Shown one piece after another: positions 48,101 to 57,863 of a stretch of 64,000 bases of DNA. The DNA is from Bugula neritina (Eukaryota > Bryozoa > Gymnolaemata > Cheilostomatida > Bugulidae). Position 1 is the stretch's first letter; every line of letters starts with the position of its first letter. Under the pieces are notes generated by a model. It was given only the letters and a program-made list of their open reading frames with translations. It did not search any database and was not told the DNA's origin. A program made the position numbers and the translations under genes. The stretch covers positions 186,001 to 250,000 of the forward strand of contig OZ037765.1 in NCBI GenBank assembly GCA_964035545.1, given 5' to 3'.

Positions 48101-51100
48101 CAATACTCAATATTCAATACTCAATACTTTCATTAGTCATATATTTATGACAAGTACTCAGTGTTACTGTAGTACCTAACTACTAGCCTATCACATGCAC
48201 TGTATGTATTTAACTCTCCAATCAGATTCACTGTACTACACACACAGTGACATACAAACAGGAAATGGAGAAGTTACATACGGTCGGAGTCGACATAGCC
48301 CTCTTCGTCGTCGTTTGGAGTAGAACTGGTGGATATTTGACTCGGTGTGAGATAGTCTGCATCGTCGTCTGCTTCTATTATAAGTGAGAGAGAAAGTGGG
48401 AGGTCCGAAAGGTCATCGTCCTGAGAACATAGAGTAAGGTGTGTGATGATTGGATAGAATATAGTAAGGTACGTGCTGATTAGATAAAAGCAGTGGAGAG
48501 TAAAGTACAATGTGATTGCCTGTGCTACACACTGTAAGGTGATTGGCTGAGATGCTAGACACTGTAAGGTGATTGGTTGAAATGCTACACACTGTAAGGT
48601 GATTGGCTGAGATGCTACAAGCTGTAAGGTGATTGGCTGAGAGGCCACAAGCTGTAGGGTGATTGGCTGAGTAGCTACACACTGTAAGGTGAGTGGATGA
48701 GATGCTAGACACTGTAAGGTGATTGGCTGAGTAGCTACACGCTGTAAGGTGATTGGTTGAGTAGCTACAAGCTGTAAGGTGATTGGCTGAGTAGCTACAA
48801 GCTGTAAGGTGATTGGCTGAGATGCTACAAGCTGTGAGGTGATTGGCTGAGGTGCTACAAGCTATAAAATGATTGGCTGAGATGCTACAAGCTATAAAAT
48901 GATTGGCTGAGATGCTACAAGCTGTAGGGTGATTGGCTGAGGTGCTACAAGCTGTAGGGTGATTGGCTGAGGTGCTACAAGCTGTAAGGTGATTGGCTGA
49001 GATGCTACAAGCTGTAGGGTGATTGGCTGAGGTGCTACAAGCTGTGAGGTGATTGGCTGAGGTGCTACAAGCTATAAAATGATTGGCTGAGATGCTACAA
49101 GCTGTAGGGTGATTGGCTGAGATGCTACAAGCTGTAAGGTGATTGGCTGAGGTGCTACAAGCTGTAAGGTGATTGGCTAAACATACAGATGGTTTCTTCT
49201 GTTTAATGGTTCTCTGTCGTCTCTTCTCCGTGGCCCTTCTGTACGGCTGCAAATCTCTAGATTGAGCCGGAATACTCTTGATAGACTGTCTCCTGGGGGT
49301 GGGGAGTAAAGGGCTGCCGGCCAGGTCTGTGGGCAGCGAAGTGCCTCTCTTGCTCTCCAGGTAAGGGTTGGTGTACGCTTGGAGGTATGTAGACGGGACG
49401 TAGCCCACTTTCCCGTCATAGCTGCAGTATGAGTATATAGTATAGACTACAGTGTGAGTATATAGTCCTTAGACTACAGTGTGAGTATATAGTCCTTAGA
49501 CTACAGTGTGAGTATATAGTCCTTAGACTACAGTATGAGTATATAGTCCTTAGACTACAGTGTGAGTATATAGTCCTTAGACTACAGTGTGAGTATATAG
49601 TCCTTAGACTACAGTGTGAGTATATAGTCCTTAGACTACAGTATGAGTATATAGTCCTTAGACTATAGTATGAGTATATAGTCCTTAGACTACAGTATGA
49701 GTATATAGTCCTTAGACTACAGTGTGAGTATATAGTCCTTAGACTACAGTATGAGTATATAGTCCTTAGACTACAGTGTGAGTATATAGTCCTTAGACTA
49801 CAGTGTGAGTATATAGTCCTTAGACTACAGTGTGAGTATATAGTCCTTAGACTACAGTGTGAGTATATAGTCCTTAGACTACAGTATGAGTATATAGTCC
49901 TTAGACTACAGTGTGAGTATATAGTCCTTAGACTACAGTGTGAGTATATAGTCCTTAGACTACAGTGTGAGTATATAGTCCTTAGACTACAGTATGAGTA
50001 TATAGTCCTTAGACTATAGTATGAGTATATAGTCCTTAGACTACAGTATGAGTATATAGTCCTTAGACTACAGTATGAGTATATAGTCCTTAGACTACAG
50101 TGTGAGTATATAGTCCTTAGACTACAGTGTGAGTATATAGTCCTTAGACTACAGTGTGAGTATATAGTCCTTAGACTACAGTATGAGTATATAGTCCTTA
50201 GACTACAGTGTGAGTATATAGTCCTTAGACTATAGTGTGAGTATATAGTCCTTAGACTACAGTATGAGTATATAGTCCTTAGACTACAGTGTGAGTATAT
50301 AGTCCTTAGACTACAGTGTGAGTATATAGTCCTTAGACTACAGTATGAGTATATAGTCCTTAGACTATAGTGTGAGTATATAGTCCTTAGACTACAGTGT
50401 GAGTATATAGTCCTTAGACTACAGTGTGAGTATATAGTCCTTAGACTACAGTGTGAGTATATAGTCCTTAGACTACAGTATGAGTATATAGTCCTTAGAC
50501 TATAGTGTGAGTATATAGTCCTTAGACTACAGTATGAGTATATAGTCCTTAGACTACAGTATGAGTATATAGTCCTTAGACTACAGTGTGAGTATATACT
50601 ATATAATATATATGACTATATTACAGTACATAAACTCACCTGGCTATCCACCATCCGTCGAGCACCTTATTCAGCACCTCCACCACCACAAAACTTCCAA
50701 AACTCAACTCGTCATCATATGTGGCAGTATAGTCTTTTACAGTGAGGTACTTCTCACCTGCGTAATACGGTATATTATATTACTCTCTCTTTGTAATACG
50801 GTATATTATATTACTCTATCTTTGTAATACGGTATAACATATTACTCTATCTTTGTAATACGGTATAACATATTACTCTATCTTTGTAATACGGTATAAC
50901 ATATTACTCTATCTTTGTAATACGGTATAACATATTACTCTCTCTTTGTAATACGGTATAATATATTACTCTCTCTTTGTAATACGGTATAATATATTAC
51001 TCTCTCTTTGTAATACGGTATATTATATTACTCTCTCTTTGTAATACGGTATAATATATTACTATCCCACCCGCCTGCTGATGGATATAAAGTGAAGAAT

Positions 51101-54100
51101 ACCTGCTAGGCAAGGAATCTCATCTGTTTCCGTCTCGTCTTCTCCAGTCTTGTCGAGATACGTGGCCGGCACCCAACCTTCTAGTCCAGAGCAGGAGACG
51201 TACCACCAGCCTGCCAACAAACACTAACCAGTTAGATTAGGAACTCAGTATATACTCAACATTTATTCAATAGAAACAACTGGAAGTAACAAAGAAGATG
51301 TGACTCAACAGAGCAATTACTAACATTCTATTATATATTATATATTGTATATATTATCTATTGTATATATTATATATTGTATATACTATATATTGTATAT
51401 ATTATATATTGTATATACTATATATTGTATATATTATATATTGTATATACTATATATTGTATATATTATATATTGTATATACTATATATTGTATATACTA
51501 TATATTGTATATATTATATATTGTATATACTATATATTGTATATATTATATATTGTATATATTATATATTGTATATACTATATATTGTATATATTATATA
51601 TTGTATATATTATATATTGTATATACTATATATTGTATATATTATATATTGTATATACTATATATTGTATATATTATATATTGTATATATTATATATTGT
51701 ATATACTATATATTGTATATACTATATATTGTATATATTGTATATATTATATATTGTATATATTATATATTGTAGGGTGATAAGCAAGGAAATGTGACTA
51801 AAGACATGCACAGTGAGCTCTGAATCAGACAATCTCAGATAAACTTCTGCTGAACATAACAAAGAGAAAGAGATAAGCTATGTAAGCAATAAGTTACTAC
51901 TACAGCTACTAAACAACACGGGTGGGTACTAACACCCCCCACCTGAACACCCATTATACAGAGAAACTAACCATTTGGGTTCTTGTCTATCACATCCAGT
52001 ATATCTCCTTCTTGAAAGCTAATTTGAGCTTTTCCGACTGCTTTATACGAGGCGACAGCGACGTACGTCTGCAACTGTAGCGGGTTCGTTATTTCGAACT
52101 CTAGAACAGCATTAGCTCAATATACAGTATCAGAGTGACTCAGTATACAGTACCAGAGTGACTCAGTAGACAGTATCAGAGTGACTCAGTATACAGTATC
52201 AGAGTGACTCAGTATACAGTACCAGAGTGACTCAGCATACAGTACCAGAGTGACTCAGTATACAGTATCGGAGTGACTCAGTATACAGTACCAGAGTGAC
52301 TCAGCATACAGTACCAGAGTGACTCAGTAGACAGTACCAGAGTGACTCAGTATACAGTACCAGAGTGACTCAGTATACAGTACCAGAGTGACTCAGTATA
52401 CAGTACCAGAGTGACTCAGTAGACAGTATCAGAGTGACTCAGTATACAGTATCAGAGTGACTCAATATACAGTATCAGAGTGACTCAGTATACAGTATCA
52501 GAGTGACTCAGTATACAGTACCAGAGTGACTCAGTACACAGTATCAGAGTGATTCAGTATACAGTATCAGAGTGACTCAGTAGACAGTATCAGAGTGACT
52601 CAATATACAGTATCAGAGTGACTCAATATACAGTATCAGAGTGACTCAGTATACAGTACCAGAGTGACTCAATATACAGTATCAGAGTGACTCAGTATAC
52701 AGTATCAGAGTGACTCAGTATACAGTATCAGAGTGACTCAGTATACAGTATCAGAGTGACTCAGTATACAGTATCAGAGTGACTCAATATATAGTACCAG
52801 AGTGACTGTAGTAAATATCATAAATATAGCCTGTAAACAAAACACAGCTTTCCTTAAACATAATATAATATGAAGTATATAGAGTGACAGTGTCAATGAT
52901 TAATAGTAAATCCAGAAGAAATGTAGTGAGTCATTGAAAATGAGTCACATGATGTGAAAATCATGCTAAGGGGACCAAGTCATATACTCAAGTAGCCAAG
53001 TCATATACTCAAGTCACCAAGTCATATACTTAAGTCACCAAGTAATATACTCAAGTAATTAAGTTAAGTGAATGAATAAATAATTAAACTGAGTGATATG
53101 TCTAACTGTAGTATAAGAATCACAAGAGTAATATAAGAATCACAAGAGTAATATAAGAGACAACACAGCAGCAGAAACTAACCTAGCTCTGTAGTTCCAC
53201 GACTTTTCTTCTTTTTCTTCTTCAATTTCTTACCAATAGATGACAATGTAAGGGACTTCTTGGCTCTGTGAAACCAATTAATTTACTTATCTAATGACAA
53301 CAGACAAATACCACAACTAGAAACATCACAACTTAAGGAGGTCCAACTGTTGTCTGTGAACCAAATAATTATTTTATACTAAAGATATGAATTAAAATAA
53401 CTAACTTGCTGTCACTAGGTACATTTAAATCCTCCTCTTTGGGTTTAAGAAACTCAAGTAGTTTAGGGAACTGAGTGATCTTATCATGGAGGGCCATCAG
53501 TCTATTGCAATAGTCTGATATCTCCGTCCTTCTCTTCTCCGCTACTTTCTGTACTTCACTCCTCGAGAACAGAGATACACCTGCAGGATACACTCAGACT
53601 ATACACTCAGACTATACACTCAGACTATACACACAGACTATATACTCAGACTATATACTCAGACTATACACTCAGACTATACACTCGGACTATACACTCG
53701 GACTATATACTCAGACTATATATTCAGACTATATACTCAGACTATATACTCAGACTATATACTCAGACTATACACTCAGAAGATGTTAAGTAATTAAGTA
53801 TACTAAGTACCAGAATATATTAAGTAATCATTACATCTGCCCAATCACGTCTCTCCTAAGTACTACATTATGTCCAATCATATCTCTCCTACTACATTCT
53901 GTCCAATCACCTTTCTCCTAACATATCTCTCCTACTACATTCTGTCCAATCACCTTTCTCCAATCATATCTTTCCTATTACATTCTGTCCAATGACGTCT
54001 CTCCTAACACACTACAGAAAAACTAACAAGAATTACCTGAAAGTTTGGGCAGAATTCTCTGCTCCGGGTTGATTTCTCCGGCCTCCACAGGAAATGCATC

Positions 54101-55709
54101 TAATAGCTCCATCTGTGGGCAGAGAATTGTGGGAAATATCAGTAAATATGAGTGACGGCATCAGAAAAATGTAAATGCAGATTTTAACCACAAGAGGAGT
54201 TGCAGTTGAAGAGACGAGTTGAAACTTACAAGAGATGAAGTTTATTCAGCACATAAAATGGGCTAGATTTATATTCTGAGAAGTAGGGAGGAGAAAGGAA
54301 GGGGCAGAGGCTAAATCTATACTGATATATTTTATAATAATACAGTTGGTGTAAACAGGAAATATATTATGTTGAAATTCGATGATTGATGTAATAAATG
54401 TGTTGGAAATTTCGGGACAATTACACCAGTACATTGAAACTACGGGAACTATATTATAGTGTGACGTGTGCTGTGGACTATTGAATTAACTTGTGTTCAC
54501 TCATGCATGAAATTGATGACTCATACAAGGAAAGCCGCTGCCTGCTGGATATATGACACAAACAGTGTCACATAAACATCAACAACATAGACATAAGTTG
54601 TGGGTGTAAGTTTTAAAATTACAACTCTCTACATATAAACACAGTAGAGAAAGATAATCATATCTAAATACTATTTAAATCATTTACTTTGATTCCTAAA
54701 ACATTTCACTTGCATGAGATAGTGAAATCATGCATTGTTCTCCCTTGTCCTGTTGGATATCTCTTTATTCACTAATAAAATAGCTCAGCATTTCAAACAA
54801 CTCTTTCTATTCAATTATCTAACAACTCAGCACATACAAGATAAGCTTTAAGAATGAGTGTAATTAAATGATAGACTCTTTGTATGGTATATCATATCAG
54901 CTAGTATATACTGTATAATCAGCTAGTATATACTGTATAATCAGGTAGTATATACTGTATAATCAGGTAGTATATACTGTATAATCAGGTAGTATATACT
55001 GTATAATCAGATAGTATATACTGTATAATCAGCTAGTATATACTGTATAATCAGATAGTATATACTGTATAATCAGATAGTATATACTGTATAATCAGCT
55101 AGTATATATTGTATAATCAAATAGTATATACTGTATAATCAGATAGTATATACTGTATAATCAGATAGTATATACTGTATAATCAGATAGTATATACTGT
55201 ATAATCAGATAGTATATACTGTATAATCAGATAGTATATACTGTATAATCAGATAGTATATACTGTATAATCAGATAGTATATACTGTATAATCAGATAG
55301 TATATACTGTATAATCAGATAGTATATACTGTATAATCAGATAGTATATACTGTATAATCAGCTAGTATATACAGTATATAATCCACTCACATGCATCTC
55401 CAGGAACTCACTGTAGGATCTGTAGACAACATATTTAGATTTGTCTGACCAGGTTACTTCCAGCACAAATTTCTAAAATATCAAACAGCCTTTAGATGGA
55501 GATACTCCACTCCTCTACTCCTCTATTAGACACAAACTTTATAACTTTAGAACCCTCTTTGCTATATCAAAGTATCAAACCCTACTATATCAAGAAGTTG
55601 ACTTTCCAAAGCTGCATTTGATTGGCTAACATTCACTTACGTAACACCTGGTTGGTTGATATCTCTTCTCCACATTCCTCACAGCAATAGAGACAGCACT
55701 TCTGGTCAT
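45184..55709 (-). CDS. p47phox/Tks-type NADPH oxidase organiser (PX-SH3-SH3)
   Basis: Thirteen exons (55709-55641, 55472-55392, 54112-54037, 53580-53406, 53265-53183, 52100-51972, 51210-51103, 50757-50640, 49421-49187, 48420-48282, 47552-47455, 47061-46857, 45854-45184) join in phase to 728 residues. The PX domain occupies about residues 1-130: VRNVEKRYQPTRCY, VVYRSYSEF with Arg41 at the phosphoinositide site, NPEQRILPKL, and ISDYCNRLMALHDKITQFPK. A Lys-rich linker follows, then SH3-1 (about 168-230; DVIDKNPNGWWYVSC, EGWVPATYLDK) and SH3-2 (about 243-303; KVLDGWWIASYDGKVGYVPS). Next comes a basic Ser-rich segment around 320-358 (PTPRRQSIKSIPAQ, YRRATEKRRQRTIKQKK) resembling the p47phox autoinhibitory region. 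The 370-residue tail is Pro-rich with repeated acidic Tyr motifs (ADYLTP, DEYEPV, DEYEVV, DSYEYID, KIYEEF), longer than in vertebrate p47phox. In the family such proteins bring NOX activators to membranes, or scaffold podosomes (Tks). Which role applies here is open. Confidence 0.9.
45895..46825 (-). repeat. Higher-order minisatellite, p47phox-like intron 12
   Basis: The basic 19-30-bp units are built from CTCACTACTCACTATCAGTC. They are arranged in larger blocks: the phrase with CTCTACTCACTATCAGCCAC recurs at about 46060, 46335 and 46580, so blocks of about 250-270 bp have themselves been duplicated. Transcribed, units contain GTGAGT donors. Confidence 0.93.
47070..47190 (-). repeat. About 31-bp array, p47phox-like intron 11
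   Basis: Four copies of CATGTGACTTACAGTAAGTA. Both strands contain a GTAAGT (CTTACAGTAAG is nearly palindromic). Confidence 0.9.
47195..47466 (-). repeat. 22-bp minisatellite across the donor of p47phox-like exon 11
   Basis: Exon 11 ends GTAGCTCCTCCCACA|GTAAGT. The following 12 or so units are GTAAGTGCTAGCTCCTCCCA CA, so each unit carries the last 11-12 exon bases and a perfect donor. The unit is 22 bp: use of a downstream donor shifts the frame unless three units (66 bp) are added. Confidence 0.97.
47560..47835 (-). repeat. About 16-bp array, p47phox-like intron 10
   Basis: Imperfect copies of ATATATACAGTATTAC; on the minus strand GTAATACTGTATATAT. Confidence 0.92.
47995..48128 (-). repeat. 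About 14-bp array, p47phox-like intron 10
   Basis: Imperfect copies of CAATACTCAATATT. Confidence 0.92.
48510..49180 (-). repeat. 30-bp minisatellite with CCAAT boxes, p47phox-like intron 9
   Basis: About 22 units; on the minus strand a unit is CTCAGCCAATCACCTTACAG followed by CTTGTAGCAC. Each has CAGCCAATCA, an NF-Y-type CCAAT box, and two acceptor-like AGs. The array starts just after the real donor (GTATGTTTAGCCAATCACCT), so the intron's first bases are part of the unit. Reading through from exon 9 stays open for the whole array. Confidence 0.95.
49425..50600 (-). repeat. 27-bp minisatellite at acceptor of p47phox-like intron 8
   Basis: About 43 copies of AGACTACAGTGTGAGTATAT plus AGTCCTT. 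Transcribed, each unit ends ACTATATACTCATACTGTAG, and the genuine acceptor of exon 9 is ACTATATACTCATACTGCAG (one base different). It is the largest array in the window. Confidence 0.97.
50760..51060 (-). repeat. 29-bp minisatellite at acceptor of p47phox-like intron 7
   Basis: About 10 copies of CTCTTTGTAATACGGTATAA plus TATATTACT. On the minus strand each unit has TACCGTATTACAAAG, and the true acceptor is TACCGTATTACGCAG. The AG is present in all units. Confidence 0.95.
51330..51775 (-). repeat. 16-bp AT array, p47phox-like intron 6
   Basis: About 27 copies of TATATTGTATATATTA with TACTA variants. The unit is nearly palindromic. All three plus-strand frames appear open (Tyr/Ile repeats), an artefact. 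Confidence 0.97.
52110..52805 (-). repeat. 23-bp minisatellite with AP-1 sites, p47phox-like intron 5
   Basis: Nearly 30 copies of GAGTGACTCAGTATACAGTA plus CCA (or TCA). Almost every unit contains TGACTCA, the exact AP-1/TRE core. The array lies at the acceptor side of the intron. Confidence 0.97.
53582..53780 (-). repeat. 13-bp array beside the acceptor of p47phox-like intron 3
   Basis: About 14 copies of ACTCAGACTATAC. Exon 4 begins GTGTATCTC, and the array on the minus strand reads GAGTGTATAGTCT, sharing GTGTAT with the exon start. Confidence 0.9.
54895..55382 (-). repeat. 22-bp minisatellite, p47phox-like intron 2
   Basis: About 22 copies of AGATAGTATATACTGTATAA plus TC. The donor of exon 2 lies a few bases away. 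Confidence 0.97.
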
Positions 55710-56986
55710 GGTGAGCTGCCTGGAGTAAGCTCAGATGGTCTAACAACATACACAGACAGGTTATACCCCACAATGCATTGTCAACTAGCTGCTAGGAGGA
55801 GTCATCTTCTAGAGGTCAAAGGTTAATCTCCAGAAAGAATGAGTCACATAAGACTGGTTAGGGACTTCCTAGAAGCCAAATCTAGTCCCTTTAGAAAGAC
55901 TAGTAGGGAACACTGAACAGGGTTAGAATGTCAATAATATGGAATGAATAAAACAAAATGATAGCGGTAGAAGCACTATAGAATAAACTAGTGTAAAAGA
56001 ATGGTAAAAAATTAAAATCATAACAAATAGACATCGTTTTGTACATCTATTTTACTTTTATTTATACATATATTAAATTATTCTATTACGTTAATTGTAT
56101 CATTAGCCACAACTGAGTAACTCCCAATTCTGCACATCTAGAGCCAAGTTTGAGAGACGACTTGACAGAGTTATAGTAGAACATATTGGTTATATAGCAG
56201 ATAGCATACTTACTATACAGTGTACGTATTATTCATTACTGTACTTACTATAAACTGTACGTATTATTCATTACTGTACTTACTATACACTGTAAATACT
56301 ATTTCCTGTATGTTGTATAAAATCTGCATGGATTTGATAAAACCTCTAGTTTCCTAATACTGATGGTCACACTGAAAGTATAGTGCTGTACATAGTCATA
56401 GTACAGTACATAGTCATAGTACAGTAAATAGTCATAGTGCAGTACATAGTCATAGTACTGTATATAGTCATAGTACTGTATATAGTCATAGTACATAGTC
56501 ATAGTGCTGTACATAGTCATAGTACATAGTCATAGTGCTGTACATAGTCATAGTACATAGTCATAGTACAGTATATAGTCATAGTGCTGTATATAGTCAT
56601 AGTACTGTACACAGTCATAGTACTGTACACAGTCATAGTACTGTACACAGTCATAGTACTGTATATAGTCATAGTGATGTGTTCGCAAGTGTTTATTTCT
56701 TGTCAAAATTCGAAGCTATTCTACTTCAACTTGCCAGTAAAATAAATGTCATAAACTAAGAACAATAATAACACAGAGCAATTAATTTATTTACTAATTA
56801 CACACCTGGGGATAGATTCAGGAACTCTTGCTCGAACCAGACTGCTATCCACTGGCTCGAACCAGGCTGTTTATCACTGGAGTGCACTGGAGAATTACTC
56901 ACTAACACGTATCCACTCAGGGTCGCCTCACTAAGAAACTAACCTATATACAATCCAGGCCTGTCACAGCCTTCTCGTGTTCCCAA
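55710..56986. promoter_or_regulatory. Upstream region of the p47phox-like gene
   Basis: Promoter and 5' UTR exons must lie here or beyond; none could be assigned. The region holds two short arrays (56200-56292 and 56390-56685, units CATAGTCATAGTACTGTA-like) and otherwise unique AT-rich sequence. Confidence 0.4.
56390..56685. repeat. About 19-20-bp minisatellite
   Basis: About 15 copies of TACATAGTCATAGTACTG with spacing variants. The His/Ser/Val and Tyr/Asp frames in it are shadows. Confidence 0.93.
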
Positions 56987-57151
56987 TTATATAATGACTG
57001 GCTGAGCCTCAGATTTCATTGTGTTTACCCAGCTAACAATTCCTAAAGATGATTTGCTTAGCTTTTGTGCCAATTCATAGTGCATACGCAATACACCCTC
57101 AAATATATCACAGCAGTAGGCTGGTGCCAGGAGTGGCTTTAGATAGTCATA
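56987..57151 (-). CDS. Putative terminal exon of an unknown minus-strand gene (partial)
   Basis: A strong acceptor (AACCCCTCCCCCCAG) is followed by 54 codons to a stop. The product starts YDYLKPLLAPAYCCDIFEGV and continues LRMHYELAQKLSKSSLGIVS. The sequence looks like a conserved protein C-terminus, but I do not recognise it. Upstream exons would have to lie at higher coordinates, among or beyond the plus-strand gene at 57.9-62.8 kb; none were found. It may be a gene fragment left by rearrangement. Confidence 0.45.
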   Translation of the reverse strand, partial: YDYLKPLLAPAYCCDIFEGVLRMHYELAQKLSKSSLGIVSWVNTMKSEAQPVII

Positions 57152-57863
57152 CTGGGGGGAGGGGTTAGTTAAAGTAATAAAACTCGACAGCTTTGTTATT
57201 AGAAAAGCTTTTTTACCTTTACCTAGTGCACAGCTTAGCATGTAAACAAGTAGTGTACTCGGCTAGTCGTGCATATTACTGATATTAGTATTCTACTAGC
57301 TAGGGGGTGGTGTCACTGGATCCACTCCTGAATAGCCTCACTACTCTAAGATATAGTACAGATTAATGCAGTGGAATAACTCATGCTATGAAGTCACAAA
57401 CCGAGGTGAGAATTCCTGCAAACGTCAATAATAACAAGGAAAATAATACACAACTCTAACTGATCAATATAACAGCTAATACTCAATATAACACCTTATA
57501 CTCAATATAACAGCTAATACTCAATATAACACGTTAGTCATTTTAGGTTACAGCTACAAGCATTGCAGCTTTCTTAGTGATATTTGTACAGTAGTCTATC
57601 ATAAATTCTATTATATTATATTATATTATACTATATTATATTATATTGATGGTAATGGAGTTATCTCCCTCACCCAAAGCAGCAACTGGTGATACTCTGA
57701 CAACACAAACACTAAACAATGTCTAGTTTCAATACTCCCAACAGTAGAAGCTGCACAATCTGCCAACCCAAACCACCATGATCTGCTCCTAATTAGTAGA
57801 ACAGTTCCCAGGCTATCTTATACAATTTACATTATGTCTTTCAGAGTTATTCTCTCTCTTCAG

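Noticed and set aside
48413-49408. 331-codon open frame on the minus strand
   Set aside because: The first 78 codons are p47phox-like exon 9; the rest is the 30-bp intronic array read in an open frame. A donor (GTATGT) ends the exon at 49187.
51345-51797. Tyr/Ile repeat proteins on the plus strand
   Set aside because: An AT-rich 16-bp intronic array, open in all frames, opposite to the real gene.
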